A stretch of DNA of 64,000 nt from Phytoseiulus persimilis (GCA_037576195.1 CM075102.1:32112745-32176744), one strand, 5' to 3'; positions 48,729 to 61,546 are shown, counted from the first letter of the stretch. Numbers and translations: made by a program. The notes: generated from the sequence alone by a model not told the origin.

Positions 48729-51700
48729 GGCTACAGAGTGCGGTTCTTGTGTGATCCGTTGGTGGTATGGCCAAGCGAGCTTGAGAGAAAGTATGGAATG
48801 TGAGGGGGGATCGCGGTTGTGAGAGGGCTTCGTAGCGGGTAACAACCACGTAAGCAAGTACCCTGGCTGGCTGGCTGGCCGGCCTGGGAGAAAACGGAAA
48901 CTTCTGCAAGAATCTTCATTCAGTTCAACGTATTCCCTTTCCAAGTGCGCGGATCGTCTTCCGGCGACCGCGGAGTAACTCCTGCGGTGCGACCGGTTGG
49001 TCAACGTTGAGTGGCCGCCCGCCCATTCCGCAGCCTGACGGCTCGCTCGGTCGGCCATTTGACCGTTTGCATGGATCCCGGCAAATGTCCACCTAGCGAG
49101 GCATACACAGGGTTCCTCGCCGCCAGAAATCGGGGCGACGGACTGAGATCTTACACAATCTCCCATCTGATTCTGATCAAACGACAAAAGGGTCCCGCAA
49201 TGTTTTGTTTTATCTTCGAGCTTTATTATCCATTTCTTGCGGTTACGTCAGGCCGTACAAAACATTTCGCTTCGCATCGCTCGCTTCCCAAGGTGACGAT
49301 TATCCGTCAGAATGTGTTTTGACATGATTCGTGGAAAAAATGCGAATTTATTAGGTCACCTGCCACAGTGGCGACAACAGGAGCAACAGTCATCAGAATG
49401 TAGTTGAAGCGAATGACAGATGAGATTTCGGTCGATTTATCCACGAATCACCGCGTCTATCACAGTTATTCTGCAACGGAGAAATCCGGCTTCTTGAAAG
49501 GAGTTTTGAAATGCTCAAGGAGACTTCAATCACAGCAGAAACCCAACGAAACAGCTCGAGTACGAACAGTTCAGAAAACCATTAACGCTCGGAGTTCCCA
49601 GAGCTCAACGAGCCCCCGCAACAGAGCATAAAAATATCTGAGGCGATCGACGTATCGAGCTGTCAGCGGGCGGCACCAGTTCTGGAGACCAGCAATGATG
49701 CCGAATGGAACATGAGTTCGAACATCATGGCCGATCGAGTGACAGCGATGAGATTCTTTCGGGAGTCGGTCTCTGCTGTCGAAGGCGGAGAATAACAGCA
49801 ACTGATGGAAGGCGTCCGGGTCCAACGATGGGTTCTGAGTTCCTGGTGAATTTATTCGTCGGGAGAGTTGTGCTGGATATCCAAACGATCTCCCATCGCT
49901 ACACTTCAACTGTCTTGAAGCGATAATCAGTGACTCGGGACGACGATGCCTGTCGAGTGAGACCTCGCAACCTGAGACTGATCCGATCGGACGGGCTCAG
50001 AGAAGGAGCAGGCAAAAATCTATCAATTTCCCTTAAGAAGCATTTGAAGTTACAAATGGCCCCAATTCATTAGCTGACGAAAGTCATCCTCACCTGAGAG
50101 ACCACGGCAAAGCATCACACATAATTTGGCGGAATGAAACCTGATTGATCTATAGAATAACGGACCAGCCCCCGACGGCACTCACTGCGCAGAATTCTTG
50201 AACAGCGGGCATGATCTTCTATTTCCGAATCGGAACCGCTCGAGCGATACCAAGTGTTTAAGACGATCGATGTCTCACAGCAAGTCGCCTGCACCGCTAC
50301 GCGAATCGATGGACCGGGTCATTGATTTGGAATCTCATCCAAAGACATCGCTGGAACTCGCAGGGTCTTTCCAACTTCTTTAATTGGTGAGGATTACGAA
50401 CGCTTCTCTTGGTTGGGATTTCAGAGACACAATAACTATCCAAAAGAAGAAAGTCTTCCGCAGGTTGAGCGCGATCAACCGCGAGCAAAAATCCAACCTC
50501 CTACTTGGATAAGTGACAAGGCGGAAGGAATTCGTCCCGAAGTAACACTATAAGCTCACTGATCAGGAAAAAAGAGGGAAAATTGATGTCCACTGCTCGA
50601 GTTCGCGAAGTTTGATCCTCAAACTCGACCGCACATCGCTCGGGGAAACAAATTTTCTCGTGAAAATGTTGTGGAGTCGGAACTTGGTAGAATTTCGGAG
50701 TGAAGATTCACAAACAGATGTTCTCGCTTCTTCTCCCCCACGCATATTCAAGAGTTTCGTTGGTCTGTCTGTCCGTCCGTCCCTTCATTCGGCTGGCAAT
50801 CTGCTTGGCCGACCGAGCTGCCCGGCTGGCTGGTTATGTTGGACTGTCCATGAGGGGTCAACATTGAGCATTCGGTTTCAGTTCAGAGCGTTGACCAATG
50901 CGCAGCACACGTTTCATTCGCGCACTTTGGGTTACAAAATGCCTTCGTTGTACGACAGGGCTGCCCTCTGCATTACAAGTGGAAAAAGAATCGGATTCGG
51001 GGAAGAAGGAAATCTTGTGAGAAATGAGACGAAAACTGTCTGAAAAGTGAAGACTATCTGATCCTCGACTCAATCTTGCCTAAATCTCTTAAGGAATCGA
51101 ACCACGGCCGCGTTTCCAAGTCGTTTGTTTTTCGGATACGTTTTACGCAATTCTAGATCTTCACGAATCTTCCCTGGACGGCTGCTTTCCTGCCGAACAG
51201 GGGAACTTTTCGCGAATCTCCTTCGCTCTGCCCAGCTCGCTCATGTGAAACGCCGGCGCCACCCTCTGGTATTAAACAGAAGAGGAGGCTCGTTGAAGAG
51301 CGCGCCCGCTGCTCGGTCAAATCGCATACGGAGTTCTCCCTCCAAAGCTGCGAGAGGGTCTCCAGCGATTCTCGACTCGGCGATGATCTGATGACCTTGA
51401 TGAGGACCTGTGGGATGGGCTCGACGGCGAAAAAAAACAACTCGACCGAGGGCCGCAGGTCGAATAGGTTAAGTGTTTGTTGAACAACCAATCTAGGAAT
51501 TCCGGCTCCCTGGGCGGCTTCAGTGAATATCCGCTGCTCATCGCCTGACACTCGTTTTTTTCGAGCACTCTGTCGTATGTGACGCGCACATCCAAGGAGC
51601 GCAATTCGGCCAGTCCTTGTCTCCGAAAAAAATACTTCACGAGAAAGCTCCCCCAGGATTCGATTTCGTTGGAAGCCCAATATAAGCGCATCGGCTCTGT

Positions 51701-54700
51701 TCGGTTCGGTTCTTTGTCCGACGGAGCTCAAAACACTTTCTGTAGCGCATCCGCCGGCATCGCTGCCGTTGTTGTCGTTGGCTCCGCCATGATTGTTGTT
51801 ATCGTCGTCGATGTGCAAGTCTATGAAGAAACAGTTGCGGGCGAACAAACGACCCGAATTCTCATCCGTCTACATCGGATCGTAGCACAGATTTTCCGTT
51901 CGAGCCCAGCTTGTTCAACGGATCAGGTGACCGAAAAAGAGCCATCAGGACGGACAATTTTCAACACTCTAATTCAAGATGATTCCCCGCGATGATTATG
52001 CAGCTCTAGCAATCTGTTACGATCGCTCAACGCAGCTCCGCCCACTTTGAACGACCGCATCGATTCTCGTAACACCCTTGACAGCTCCAAATTGGCAGAT
52101 CTGAGACGATTCCTGACAGAAGATAATGCCAACAAAGACACAAAAATCACAACGAAGGAGCAGCGATTGGAGACAGCGTGAGTCACGAAAGATCCCTTAC
52201 TGAGCGTGGAAGAGTTCATCGTTGGCTGTCAGGGAAATGTGAGTTCGTGTATCGCGCCAAGACTTTAACGGCTTTAGAGAACTTCAGACGATTTCGAAGA
52301 GCGATAAAATCGAACGATTGACGGATAGATAAGTGGAGCGCTCACCGATTCGACGATTCTCCGGATAAATTGAGTTCACAAAGCCAGAGAGTCTGCAAGG
52401 AGGAATCGATTCTAAGTTGGCAACCGAACGAAATGATCGAAATCGTCACCGCAATGGCAGCGCCCCGATCGAAAGCGACGAATTTGAGTTTTTCAAACTT
52501 TTCGGAATCCCAGACGTCGACTGCCCGGGTCCCCGAGGTGAGTATCGAGCCCTTGGAGATCTTCGCTCTGGGCGAGTCCTGAGCCAGCTCGCGGAAGTTT
52601 CCCAAAGTCAGCCTCAACTGAGCGTGGAACGCGATAATCCGTCGAACCGGCTTCCGATCACAGTTTTTCGCTGTTTTTTTCCCGAGAAACGAAGGGGGTG
52701 AATGGGTTGTCCCGGATCTCGTTCCTTTAGAAGGCACGAGAGAGCAGCTCCTCAGTGCTGGCGGTGTTAGTTGTCGTGAAGAGAACTCGAGGGACCATAA
52801 TGCGAGCAATTTTATGACTTAATTATTCGGGACAGGTCCATCATCGAGGGGCCAGGCGCGCCGACAGTCATCCACGAATTCCAGGATGTCCGAATCACTT
52901 TTCATTGATTGGATGATTCAATCACGCGAGCATAGTGCAGTACGGGCCTGTTGAAGCACATTCAAACGTGGTTCGCGGTTCGCTGATCTCGATCATGGGA
53001 ATCCTGTGTCCCAATATCGAAGTTCGCCCGACGGATCCGCTGTCCGAGTAACTTCGTCTTCGAGCCGCGGTGATTGACGTTGATTCAGAGGTCGATTCAA
53101 ATCCCAGTCTCTTCTTACACTCATGTCTTCCTACAAGGGCAGCGGCCTTTGCAAGAAGCATCAATACCTGAAGTGTCGTTTCATATTACTTCATTCCATT
53201 ATTTTGAGGAAAAATCCCGGCGTCCGATCAGGTAGCTCTTTTCCACTCAGCGAAAGTCTTCCCGAGTTTTCTGAACCTCACTGGGAAGAAATCTCTCCTG
53301 AGAGGAAAATGCCTCTACGAGAGGATTCCGAATCAGAATCCCTCCCCATCTAAGCCGCCGAGACTCCCTTCGGATCTCGGTAAAATACAGCAGCGTTCCA
53401 TCCTTTCTTGAGTCGATTCCTTGCTTCTATCTTCCACGAAAAATCTGTTCCCGAAACCCTCAGAGGCAAAAGCCCAAGTATCCTTTACTTTCTCAACGAT
53501 GAATACTCCCGCAGACTACAACTGTATTAAGGAAGATGGGTCTTCGATGAAGCGTAAAAATTCTCGCGACATCATGTCTCCGAAGAGGGGGAGATGCATT
53601 TTATTTTTACTCTTGTCTCCGATATTTTCGTTTGGGAACGGTTACATTTCCGCGGCAGCGTAATTCCAAGATTCTTCCACATTTTGCGGTTGTTGACTCG
53701 TTGTCGGATGCTTGCGGCGATTTACACGATTTTTAACAATGACGATACGGGCTTATTCATGCCTCTTCTGCTCCCTCGCTTTCTTCTTTATTTCTTTTCT
53801 CAATCTGTCAGCATAGTTTACCGTCTCGCGGAAATTTCCACCATGAACCGTTGCTTCAGTGGACTTGAGCTCGCGGTTTCCAAAGCGCGAAACGGTCCGG
53901 GTTCTGCGTACTTCAGATCGCAGGGTTTGACGGAGCGAACGCGTGGTGAATGTTCCCGATTCCGGCGAGGCGACAGAAGAAAGTTGCTAACGGTGCCGCC
54001 GGTTTACGGTGCCAAAATCCATGGTACACCGTCCCGGAACTAAGCAGGCGCATCTGACACCTAATCCACGCGACTGCGATGTCAGCTGAATTGATGGCCG
54101 CAGGGCCATCACACGCCTAATTCACGGCTGCTCCCACCGTCACACTTGACAAATAGTCGATGCCAACGGTCAATTAGAAGCAGTGAGGGTAGAGTAACTG
54201 CGCCGCTTCGTTCTGCTTCTGATTAGTCCCGCTGAAAGAGCTCCGTGCCGCCGGTTTCTCACCGAGCTCGACTCTGCCCGCTCCGATTGGGCCGTGTTCT
54301 CTCTGCGACAACGCTTTCCCCGATCGTAATTCAGCCGTCTACCTCGTCGTCCTCTGCGCCGGTCCGAAGGCGTCCGTAAGCGCTGCCTCCTCCTCGCTCC
54401 GCGCGGTCGCCCGAAACAGAAGAGAAGCGGGTGACCGAGGAACGAACGAAGCTTTCGTAGGTCCGATCTGGGTGTCTCCGGAGGTTTGACACACACACAG
54501 TGGGTGTGTTGAAGGAAGCTCGTCGCTCGCGCGACGCCGTTCTGGAGCTTTGGAAAATGTGGGGTGGGTGGGAAAGACCGCCTGCTCGAAACGGACTGCT
54601 TCCACTCATAACTGGAAGATGAAGGGAATCTGAAAGGCTGCGAAAACGGATTTCGCGGAAGCTCTTCTTCCAATCACATTCATCGCAGCTTTGTTTCACT

Positions 54701-57700
54701 CTGGACCGCCGACCGGGTGACTCTTCGCGGGACTCCACCGCCGTCCCGGCAGTTGCTGAACAGATGGAATAATCGGGAGAACCTCGGCACAGCGAAGTGA
54801 ACTCGAGAGTTCACCGGACCGGAGTTCCTGCGCTCCTAAGCTCTGAGTCTGGAATCAGACGCAGCTCATGAACGTATTCTGTGACAGCCGATTTCGGTTC
54901 GCCGGCCGTTTGTCGATTGATGAAGTTGTATTGAGATGCAGCGGATCGAATGATCGATGCCGAGCGATGGGGAAAACCTGATCGATGAGAGCCGACTTTG
55001 ATCGATTGAGATGAAGCTCATCGCTCAGGGTCCGCCGGGAAAGCTGCCCGATGTTGAGACGCGTTTGTTTCTGTCGGTTGCGTCATGGCTGCCGAAAAAA
55101 AACAAAGCTCCCGGCATGCAACGAATCTGTTGGCGTTTGGCTCGGAGTTGGACTGACCGTCGTCAAGAATATGGAACTCGAGCTAGCGCCGGACACAGCT
55201 GCGGCTTCCTTGGACTCGCTGATGATTGCCAGCTTAGTGACTGGTAGGCCGCTGCCATCGTCGTTTTGGCAGGACGACTGTGTGGCTCGGCTGACTGGCT
55301 AGTTGACTAGCTCGTTGGCCACGTCATCTTTCCGAGAATAGCTGAAATCTTCTTCTCAGCTTGTTGTTATTGTGTCCTTGACTCCGGACGGCACCCTGGT
55401 CCCACCGTTGCTTACACAACCGACGGCCAGTATGGGTTTTTTTTGGGGAAGACCATTGACTCGAAACCCACGGACCCTCAGGCGCACACGGCTTCTGTCA
55501 ATCGAAAGTCAGATGTCAGCGGTCGTTGAAACACACCACCGTCGTCATGATCCTCGCGGCTGCGGCTATCGGTTTTGGAACTCCGTTAGCCAAATCATCT
55601 CCTCAACAAAGGCCTGCGCAAGACTGCGTTGTATTGTGGTACGGACGAGGAAAAAAAAAGAACGGGGGGAAAGACGAAGGAAGGAAACGAACTATCGATT
55701 CTTGTCAGCTTTTAGTCCACTCCTGAGGAGGCCGCGATTCGACTCTCCGCAACCGTCCGTTGCGCAGATCAAAAATAAGAAGCACTGAGCGAGCTTCACA
55801 ATGTACGACCGGACGGACCCGGGGCCGGAGACTGCACTCCCTCCCTGAGGTTTCCTCTGGTCAAACCGTGATCTCCACGGGCGAGGAGGGAAAGTCTGGG
55901 CACTGAGCTTGGCCGGATGGATGGTTGGTTGCTCGTCTCAAGAGAGGTCGCCGATCGCCAAAGGCGGCCCAAAAATGTATGAATATCCCACCATGGTAGC
56001 AGCTCGGATGGAACGCTGAAGGCTCCCGCTCGGCGAGCGCGGGACAGGTTGTCTGGTCGTTTAGAAGTTCATTTTGCTTGCATTGCGGCGGCAGGTGCTC
56101 CGCGGTTTGTGTCGTTGAAGAACGACGGGCGTTCGCGGGCAACCAAGTGCGCGTGTTTCTCATCAGCTCATATTGTCGTCGGCTTCCGTCAATTCTCGAT
56201 CAAAGGTCGGAGCCCGGGCTCTGTTGCGGACCGAAAGCGATGCTCGTGATTCGTTTCCAACTTTTCGGTAATGTTGGCGAGCGATGACAACGACGAGATT
56301 CTCGGAATCGACCGCCGGTCGAATCCAGGCGCGCTTTGGCGGAACCGCGGATCCGCAACGCCACGGCCATCAAATATTGCGCTTCTATCGAAACTACTGC
56401 GGCTGCTCGGAATTCACTGCACAAGTGTCAATGAAACGCGTTGATCACTCGCATTGTCTCCTCCATCTCTCTCTATTAGCCACGGTATATTCATATTTTA
56501 TCCCGACATTTGCGACAATCCATGGTCATATCTATGAGCTATTGATGAGCGTTTGTTTTGATATCATTGCACTTGATCCGTGATCAGAACCGGCCATCCG
56601 TCAGCTCGGACAGCGGGCGTCGAATCAGGCCGGCAATCGCATTCGCGACGATGTCTGATTGCCAATGTGGCACCAGTGTTCCGCGTTAACCCGTTCAACC
56701 AACCACTCGGTCGATCGAGCGCGGAGATTCCAATTGAACCGTTTCGCATCGGAAAACAACCCAATCGAGACTCCGATCGAATATTCGCTGGGAGCGGCGC
56801 CTCCCTTGACCGTTGTTTTGATAGCGGCGCTGTCACGTTCTTCCTGAAACTTTTCCTCTCCAGTCAACCCCCTGAACAACTTCACGTAGGATGAGACACT
56901 TCGGAAACTTGAACCCAGACAAGAATCGGAACGACCCGACCAGGTTTCCAGACCATTTCCACAGATGGGATTGTCGAGTTTTAATCGTTCGCTCTACTTT
57001 TATTTTCTCTTACATCACACACGTTACACATTGTCATTTGGCGAACTCCACCACGGATCAGGACAGGAGAAAAAGTGGATCCGTCTTTTCAAATGTAGGA
57101 GTTAAACCAGTCATCCGAGGCCCGCTGCTGGTTCCGGTGCTGCTAGTTGTGGCACCGGCCGGCGCCTCTGCAGCTAGGAGCGTGCCTGTCGAATCGGATG
57201 ATCTTTGCCTCGTTTCGCGAAATCCATTCAACCGTCGTGATCTCTGCTCCCAGTGACCCCTGGTCATGTCCTTCCGGGTCCTCCCACTTTCGTCTTCACT
57301 CCGCGCGTAGTAATCTAACTCATTTGCAAACACTGATTCAATTAAGTGATAATCGTTCGCTACTCGCCGCCTTGACTGCTCCATTTTGCACTCGATTCTA
57401 ACTCGGCGCAGGGCAGACGGCGGCACGCTCCCTTCGGCCATTCGTCTCTGTATTCAAGCTCGGCATCGGACCCGTGTCATTTCGATGTCAATCGTAGTTT
57501 GATGTTTTGCCAGTCACGCGAACGTCATGAGACACGCTGTGACCACTGATTCGCACAGGGAAGCCACCGTATCGGCATATGTTGTCACAGAACGGCGGAG
57601 ATAGGGAGCCATGGTCAACTCGGGTCTCGAGTACCGAGAACCATCGGTCGAGGGCCGGTGCTAATCGACCGGTCTCCGGAGGAGATCGTGGCCTGGACTA

Positions 57701-57826
57701 CCAAGTCGGGTGATGAATGACTGACTAAGTCAATATGTTGCCGAACTGTTCTGGCGATCGATTGGTCAGCAAATCCATTCGGAAGCCGGGTTGTCAAGCA
57801 GTGATCGAGGGCATGTCGAAACACAA
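48729..57826. other. intergenic, no firm gene
   Basis: I find no convincing gene in this 9-kb stretch. Notable but unassigned are a 231-codon minus frame at 51153-51848 overlapped by another natural-looking minus frame at 51317-51691, an EF-hand-like segment at 52.1 kb (listed), and a GC-rich stretch at 54170-54760 that could be a promoter region. Confidence 0.35.
51996..52238 (+). pseudogene. possible EF-hand exon or remnant
   Basis: A 61-codon open stretch ends just before an in-frame TGA that is itself part of a perfect donor (GTGAGT at 52178). Its end reads LTEDNANKDTKITTKEQ, which fits an EF-hand loop with N1, N3, D5, I8 and E12. Still in the same frame after the stop, KDPLLSVEEFIVGCQGN resembles the second half of an EF-hand of neuronal calcium sensor or KChIP type and is followed by a second GTGAGT at 52239. 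The two loops are too close for a normal EF pair, so this is either one real exon with chance sequence behind it, or a decayed gene. No partner exons were recognised. Confidence 0.25.
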
Positions 57827-57832
57827 TTTATT
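57827..57832 (-). terminator. poly(A) signal of ceramide synthase gene
   Basis: AATAAA on the minus strand, about 90 bp beyond the TGA stop of the ceramide synthase. This spacing is ordinary for a 3' UTR end. Confidence 0.7.
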
Positions 57833-57922
57833 CACAGGAATGCTATAAATGGAGTGGAATCCTAAAATAAATACACCGGTTAGGAACGAAGGGTTTCAGC
57901 AAAGCCGTTATTGCGGAGAGCA

Positions 57923-58045
57923 TCATTCGGTTTTGGACGTTGGTTTCGGTGTTTTTCCCTCTTCGGTGACATCGTCTTCTCGAATGTCGTCGACGCCGTC
58001 CTTGAGGCTTCCGGTCACTGCCTTGAACAGTATCATTGAGATCAA
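57923..58045 (-). CDS. CERS1: CerS1-type ceramide synthase, last exon
   Basis: The acceptor CTGTTTCCAG is followed in phase 0 by LISMILFKAVTGSLKDG and a short tail ending in TGA. It joins to VYWFI of the previous exon, giving the last TLC-domain membrane segment of ceramide synthases (human CerS1 has YWFL then a segment ending in KVLTGQ). The tail is only about 27 residues, acidic (DDIREDDVTEEG) then Lys/Pro/Thr-rich. It is shorter than most animal CerS tails and might carry phosphorylation-based regulation, but that is only a guess. Confidence 0.88.
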   Translation of the reverse strand: MISMILFKAVTGSLKDGVDDIREDDVTEEGKTPKPTSKTE

Positions 58046-58420
58046 CTGGAAACAGATCGAATGGGAGATACGTAAACCTAATTGTATTCCATGTATCGAC
58101 CACGACTCCTGTTCGATCGCCCCGATACTCCTGTGGAACGAAGAGGCCACCCCAGGTGGATGTCGATTAGACAGCCCTCGTCTCAGAGAGGAGCGGACTC
58201 AGGACGATGAGAATATGTATCTCTGGAAGTGGGAAGCGGACCTGGATTCAAGGGGAGCATGGGCTTTCCGCGCTGTCGATTTCCGAGATGGAAACCGGAT
58301 ACTTAGAGCCCAAAGAATCGGATGGAAGAGCAGATATGACGGATTCATCTCACGGACTCCAGGAAAACGTTCGAATATTCGAAAGGGATTGCTCTCCGAT
58401 ATCGCAGCAGCCGTTCTGGC

Positions 58421-58434
58421 TGACGTCGACGTCA
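58421..58434. repeat. 14-bp palindrome TGACGTCGACGTCA
   Basis: A perfect palindrome made of two overlapping CRE/ATF-like half-sites (TGACGTC and GACGTCA). It could bind bZIP factors, but no functional evidence is visible. Confidence 0.7.
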
Positions 58435-58562
58435 AATACCAACGCAGCCGAATTCGATTGGAACCCCTCAGGAGGAGTGGATGGGTTTGTCCCAAAGTGT
58501 CATTTTCCCTCCTTTCCTCCATCGGCTACAACATTAACCCCTTTGTGTGTTTGTGGCCGTCA

Positions 58563-58590
58563 GTGTGTGTATTTGTGTGTGTGTGCTTGA
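58563..58590. repeat. GT-rich microsatellite
   Basis: An imperfect GT dinucleotide run interrupted by ATTT, inside the last ceramide synthase intron. Confidence 0.75.
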
Positions 58591-58748
58591 GTGTCTCTGT
58601 ATGGAGGGAAAGAAGAAAGCGTGACAACGGCGAAACGAGTGACCGAACGCCAGTGACCGCAACAGAACGAACGAGCCAGCTGATGAGGCATCGTTAAGCG
58701 CTTACCTCATGATAAGGAATCTGCTTTGAAGTTCCTCCGGCCCGGCGG

Positions 58749-58755
58749 TATAAAA
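58749..58755 (+). promoter_or_regulatory. isolated TATA box
   Basis: A strong TATAAAA in a GC-rich context (GGCGG before it) on the plus strand. About 65 bp downstream an ATG opens a frame of only five codons. No TCAGT initiator sits at +30. It may be chance, or the promoter of a spliced or non-coding antisense transcript. Confidence 0.25.
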
Positions 58756-59127
58756 TGCCACCGTGTCGAAACGACGACGCGACGACCACTTTTACAACTA
58801 CTTCGACCACTATGAGTGCTTCATTCTAAGCGTAACAAGTGAACATTGATTCACCACGGATGTATGCCCCGGTCGCGCGTCGCCGCCACGAAAGCCACAA
58901 GACATTTCATCGATAGCCGCGAGAATCTTTTCCTATTCACTTCAATAAAACTCCCAATGTTTCCTCGTCGGCGAAACCATGTCGGACTTGGTTTTCCCCT
59001 TCGGAAAATCGGTTCAGTTCACACAGCTCCGATTGGAGTGTGATCTTCGAGTCGCAGTTCAATGTCTCAGCGGAAACGCCTCCCGATCAAGGCGAAACCG
59101 ATGCTAACAGAAGCAAGAATCACTCAC

Positions 59128-59284
59128 TATGAACCAGTAAACGTCCATTATGAAGATTGCGTAGAGCATGTGGTTCATGATCATCGAGCATGACAGTAGG
59201 ACGCTTTCGTTCTTGGTCACCAGCAGGAGGCTCGATGTGCTGTACATGGCTTTCAGTGGATAGTAGAAGAGGCGAGACAGGGCC
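59128..59284 (-). CDS. CERS1: CerS1-type ceramide synthase, TLC-domain exon
   Basis: This exon has a TTCTGTTCCAG acceptor and a GTGAGT donor. The first base completes TG+G (Trp) from the preceding exon, giving SSW-ALSRLFYYPLKAMYS, which aligns with human CerS1 WFWFRLYWFPLKVLYA. It continues through two predicted membrane stretches, LLSCSMIMNHMLYAIFIMDVYWFI, corresponding to the penultimate helices of the TLC domain. A 190-codon frame on the same strand covers this region in another phase and is a shadow. Confidence 0.9.
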
Positions 59285-61384
59285 CTGGAACAGAACAATC
59301 AGATCAATCAACACTCTACAATCGACACCGGTTGTCAACGAAGTTGGAGATATAAATGGTAGATAGCAACCGAAATTTAAAGCCATTCTAAAGGCGTCTT
59401 CTTTGGACCACTCGGTGCCGAGGTGGAGTTTTCTGATGAGAAAAATCGGTGTCGCCCGCTGTGAACGACTGTTGATGATATTGTTGGGAGTCGAATAACG
59501 GGCTAGTCGACACAAGTGTCTCCGATGAAGTTTGACACGCGCCGTACCCTTACGAAACGACGACAATCCTGTCTCTCGCAATTGCACGGAGCAAAACGAC
59601 GGCGATCGAGAACTTCCCAGCCAACAGACTGTCGCGGTTATTTTGGCATTCTTGTTCTTTCCCAGTAATACATGGAGGCGAGCTGGAGACATATGTCACT
59701 TGGGACCACACAATCACCGTTCCTTTGAGTGAAAGGAAGAGAGAAATCGCTGTCCGTTATTGCGCAATGTTTCATACTGGGTTCAGTTGCTTCTGCGCGG
59801 TCAGTCCGGGCCGAAAGCCACAAAAATTCGTTAATCTCCTTGTGAAATGCTCCTTGAGATGACTTCCAAACTAACTTTCGATGCTCCACTGATTTCAATT
59901 AGGAATTTCAAAAGGAAATCAGAGCGGACACGTCTTGTGTACCGATAATAACTTTGGCCAACTGAGTCGGGCGCATTAAGGTGCTGCAGTGTCACAACCC
60001 CCTCAGAGACGTGACATTGGAGGTATCATTGGCAATCACGGGATCTTCCTGACGCGACGCTTCAGTTCAACCGTGCTTCTCCAACCACTGATTCGACAAA
60101 AACTGATATCAACGGATCGATAGCCGAGACTGAGAACATTCGTTCTGCTCTTGAGGCGGATACCTCTTGGCCGCCAACGCTTTCGATCACATCATTCAAA
60201 AGCATACTGAAAAACCCCGCTGATCTTCGAGCTGATTCCGCGAATTCGTGTTTTGTAGCGAGCACTTTTCTTTGGTGTGACTTTTGGCCGGCTGGCACCG
60301 CTTTTTGGGAACGATGCTTTGCAGGTGACAAGATAGTCCTTCTTCTGCTTCCTTGATGACCGTCGTGTGAGAAAAGAAACGCCGTTGAGATGCGGGTCCT
60401 GCTCATGCTCATGATCTTCGAACAACGGGAATCGCATTCATTCCCCTTCTTCATTTCGAAACTTTCTGCTTCCTGCAGTAAGGCAGGCATCGATAGCTGG
60501 TGAAGAGTTGAAGAGGAGGGAAGCGGTTGTGGGGAGAAGAAGAGAATTCCAGAGACAAGATATTCCAAAAATCACAGCAGCAGTCAAAGGCCGGAAAAAT
60601 ACTAAAATCACCCGGCACTGTACGGCCGTCAGTGCGCCACGAGCGAGCCAGCCGGGTAAGCGCTTCGCTCGACCGCCCGCACACTACACAAGACTACAAC
60701 CCTTCGGGTAGGCAAATACGGCTTGGTCGCTCACAATGGAAAACGACTTCTGCCACATTTCTCCGTGATGGAAAACTCTCTCTCTATCTCTCTCGTTCGC
60801 GGAACGGCGATCGAGCTAGGGAACGAGCGTGCGAGTCAACTTGCCTGTCTGCCAACACCCCGGTGAATACTCGACTGAGCAAGCCGATTATATCGGAATG
60901 CAGATGGAAAGTTTCAAAGTCAACGCAAGTTTCGCCAGAGACGGGAACGACAAGCACTGCTATTGAAAATCGGATCAATGAAGTATTGTACGAGAAGCAA
61001 AGCAGTCAGTCTGGAGTGTTTTGACATCATCCAAGGCGTCTTCCGAGTTTGCAATTTTCCTCAGGCGTTGCATAACACTGAGCAAGCTAATTCGACGGGC
61101 TTCGATTGGATTTGAATTCTCAATTTTCAACTCTTCTCTTGATCGATATTTGCGCTTCTTCCTCGTTCTTCGAGGTCCGGATCGATGAAAGCTCCCTTCA
61201 AAAGTCAAAACTGACGACCGTTAACGGTGAGCCAAACGAATCGAAGCGGGTCGATGTTGCTGTCGATCCCGTATTTTCTTCGGAGATTATGTTCAACGAC
61301 TTTCGTGCGAACGTGGAGCCGGCTAAGAGCGAGCAGTCTGCCTGTGGTTCGAACGCGACAAATCGGAAGTAGAAATAAACTCAC
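59285..61384 (-). other. ceramide synthase intron
   Basis: A 2.1-kb intron between a GTGAGT donor (61384-61379) and a TTCCAG acceptor. Open frames inside it (for example 60062-60568 on the minus strand) have no recognisable domain. Confidence 0.75.
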
Positions 61385-61546
61385 CATGATGAAATGAGCA
61401 AGATGAACGCGAGGTCTCCGACGAATTTATACACTTTATGTTGTCTGCCCTGACGATTCCGCAAGAAGATCATGATTTTCAAAAACTCTAAGATGATGTC
61501 GGATATGTCATGTAGAAACAGGACCAATATTCCTACGTTGTGACAC
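61385..61546 (-). CDS. CERS1: CerS1-type ceramide synthase, exon with Lag1p motif
   Basis: This exon has a CCCCAATTTCAG acceptor and a GTGAGT donor in phase 2. The split codon AG+G completes Arg, giving QRCHNVGILVLFLHDISD and then IILEFLKI. HDISD-x-x-LE is the core of the Lag1p motif of ceramide synthases, including the conserved His and Asp residues required for acyl-CoA-dependent N-acylation of sphingoid bases in the ER membrane. The following RNRQGRQHKVYKFVGDLAF loop matches the longer loop of the CerS1 clade (FKSRGGSYHRLHALAADLG in human) rather than the shorter one of CerS2-6. Confidence 0.93.

Larger units (their letters stand above)
58046..59127 (-). other. ceramide synthase last intron
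   Basis: A 1.1-kb intron bounded by GTGAGT (59127-59122) and TTTCCAG. It contains a GT-rich tract at 58563-58590, a 14-bp perfect palindrome with overlapping CRE-like sites at 58421-58434, and an isolated TATAAAA on the plus strand at 58749-58755. A 282-codon plus-strand frame crosses it but has no domain. Confidence 0.7.

Noticed and set aside
51153-51848. 231-codon minus-strand open frame and an overlapping 124-codon frame
   Set aside because: Two frames of the same strand look equally plausible and neither matches a known family; no splice support.
54009-54060. Stretch faintly resembling a small structured RNA
   Set aside because: No consistent stem pairing or conserved boxes could be drawn; no tRNA A and B box pair was found anywhere in the window.
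57849-58697. 282-codon plus-strand open frame
   Set aside because: It is antisense to the well-supported ceramide synthase last exon and crosses a GT microsatellite. The translation has no domain and ends in low-complexity Val/Cys runs.
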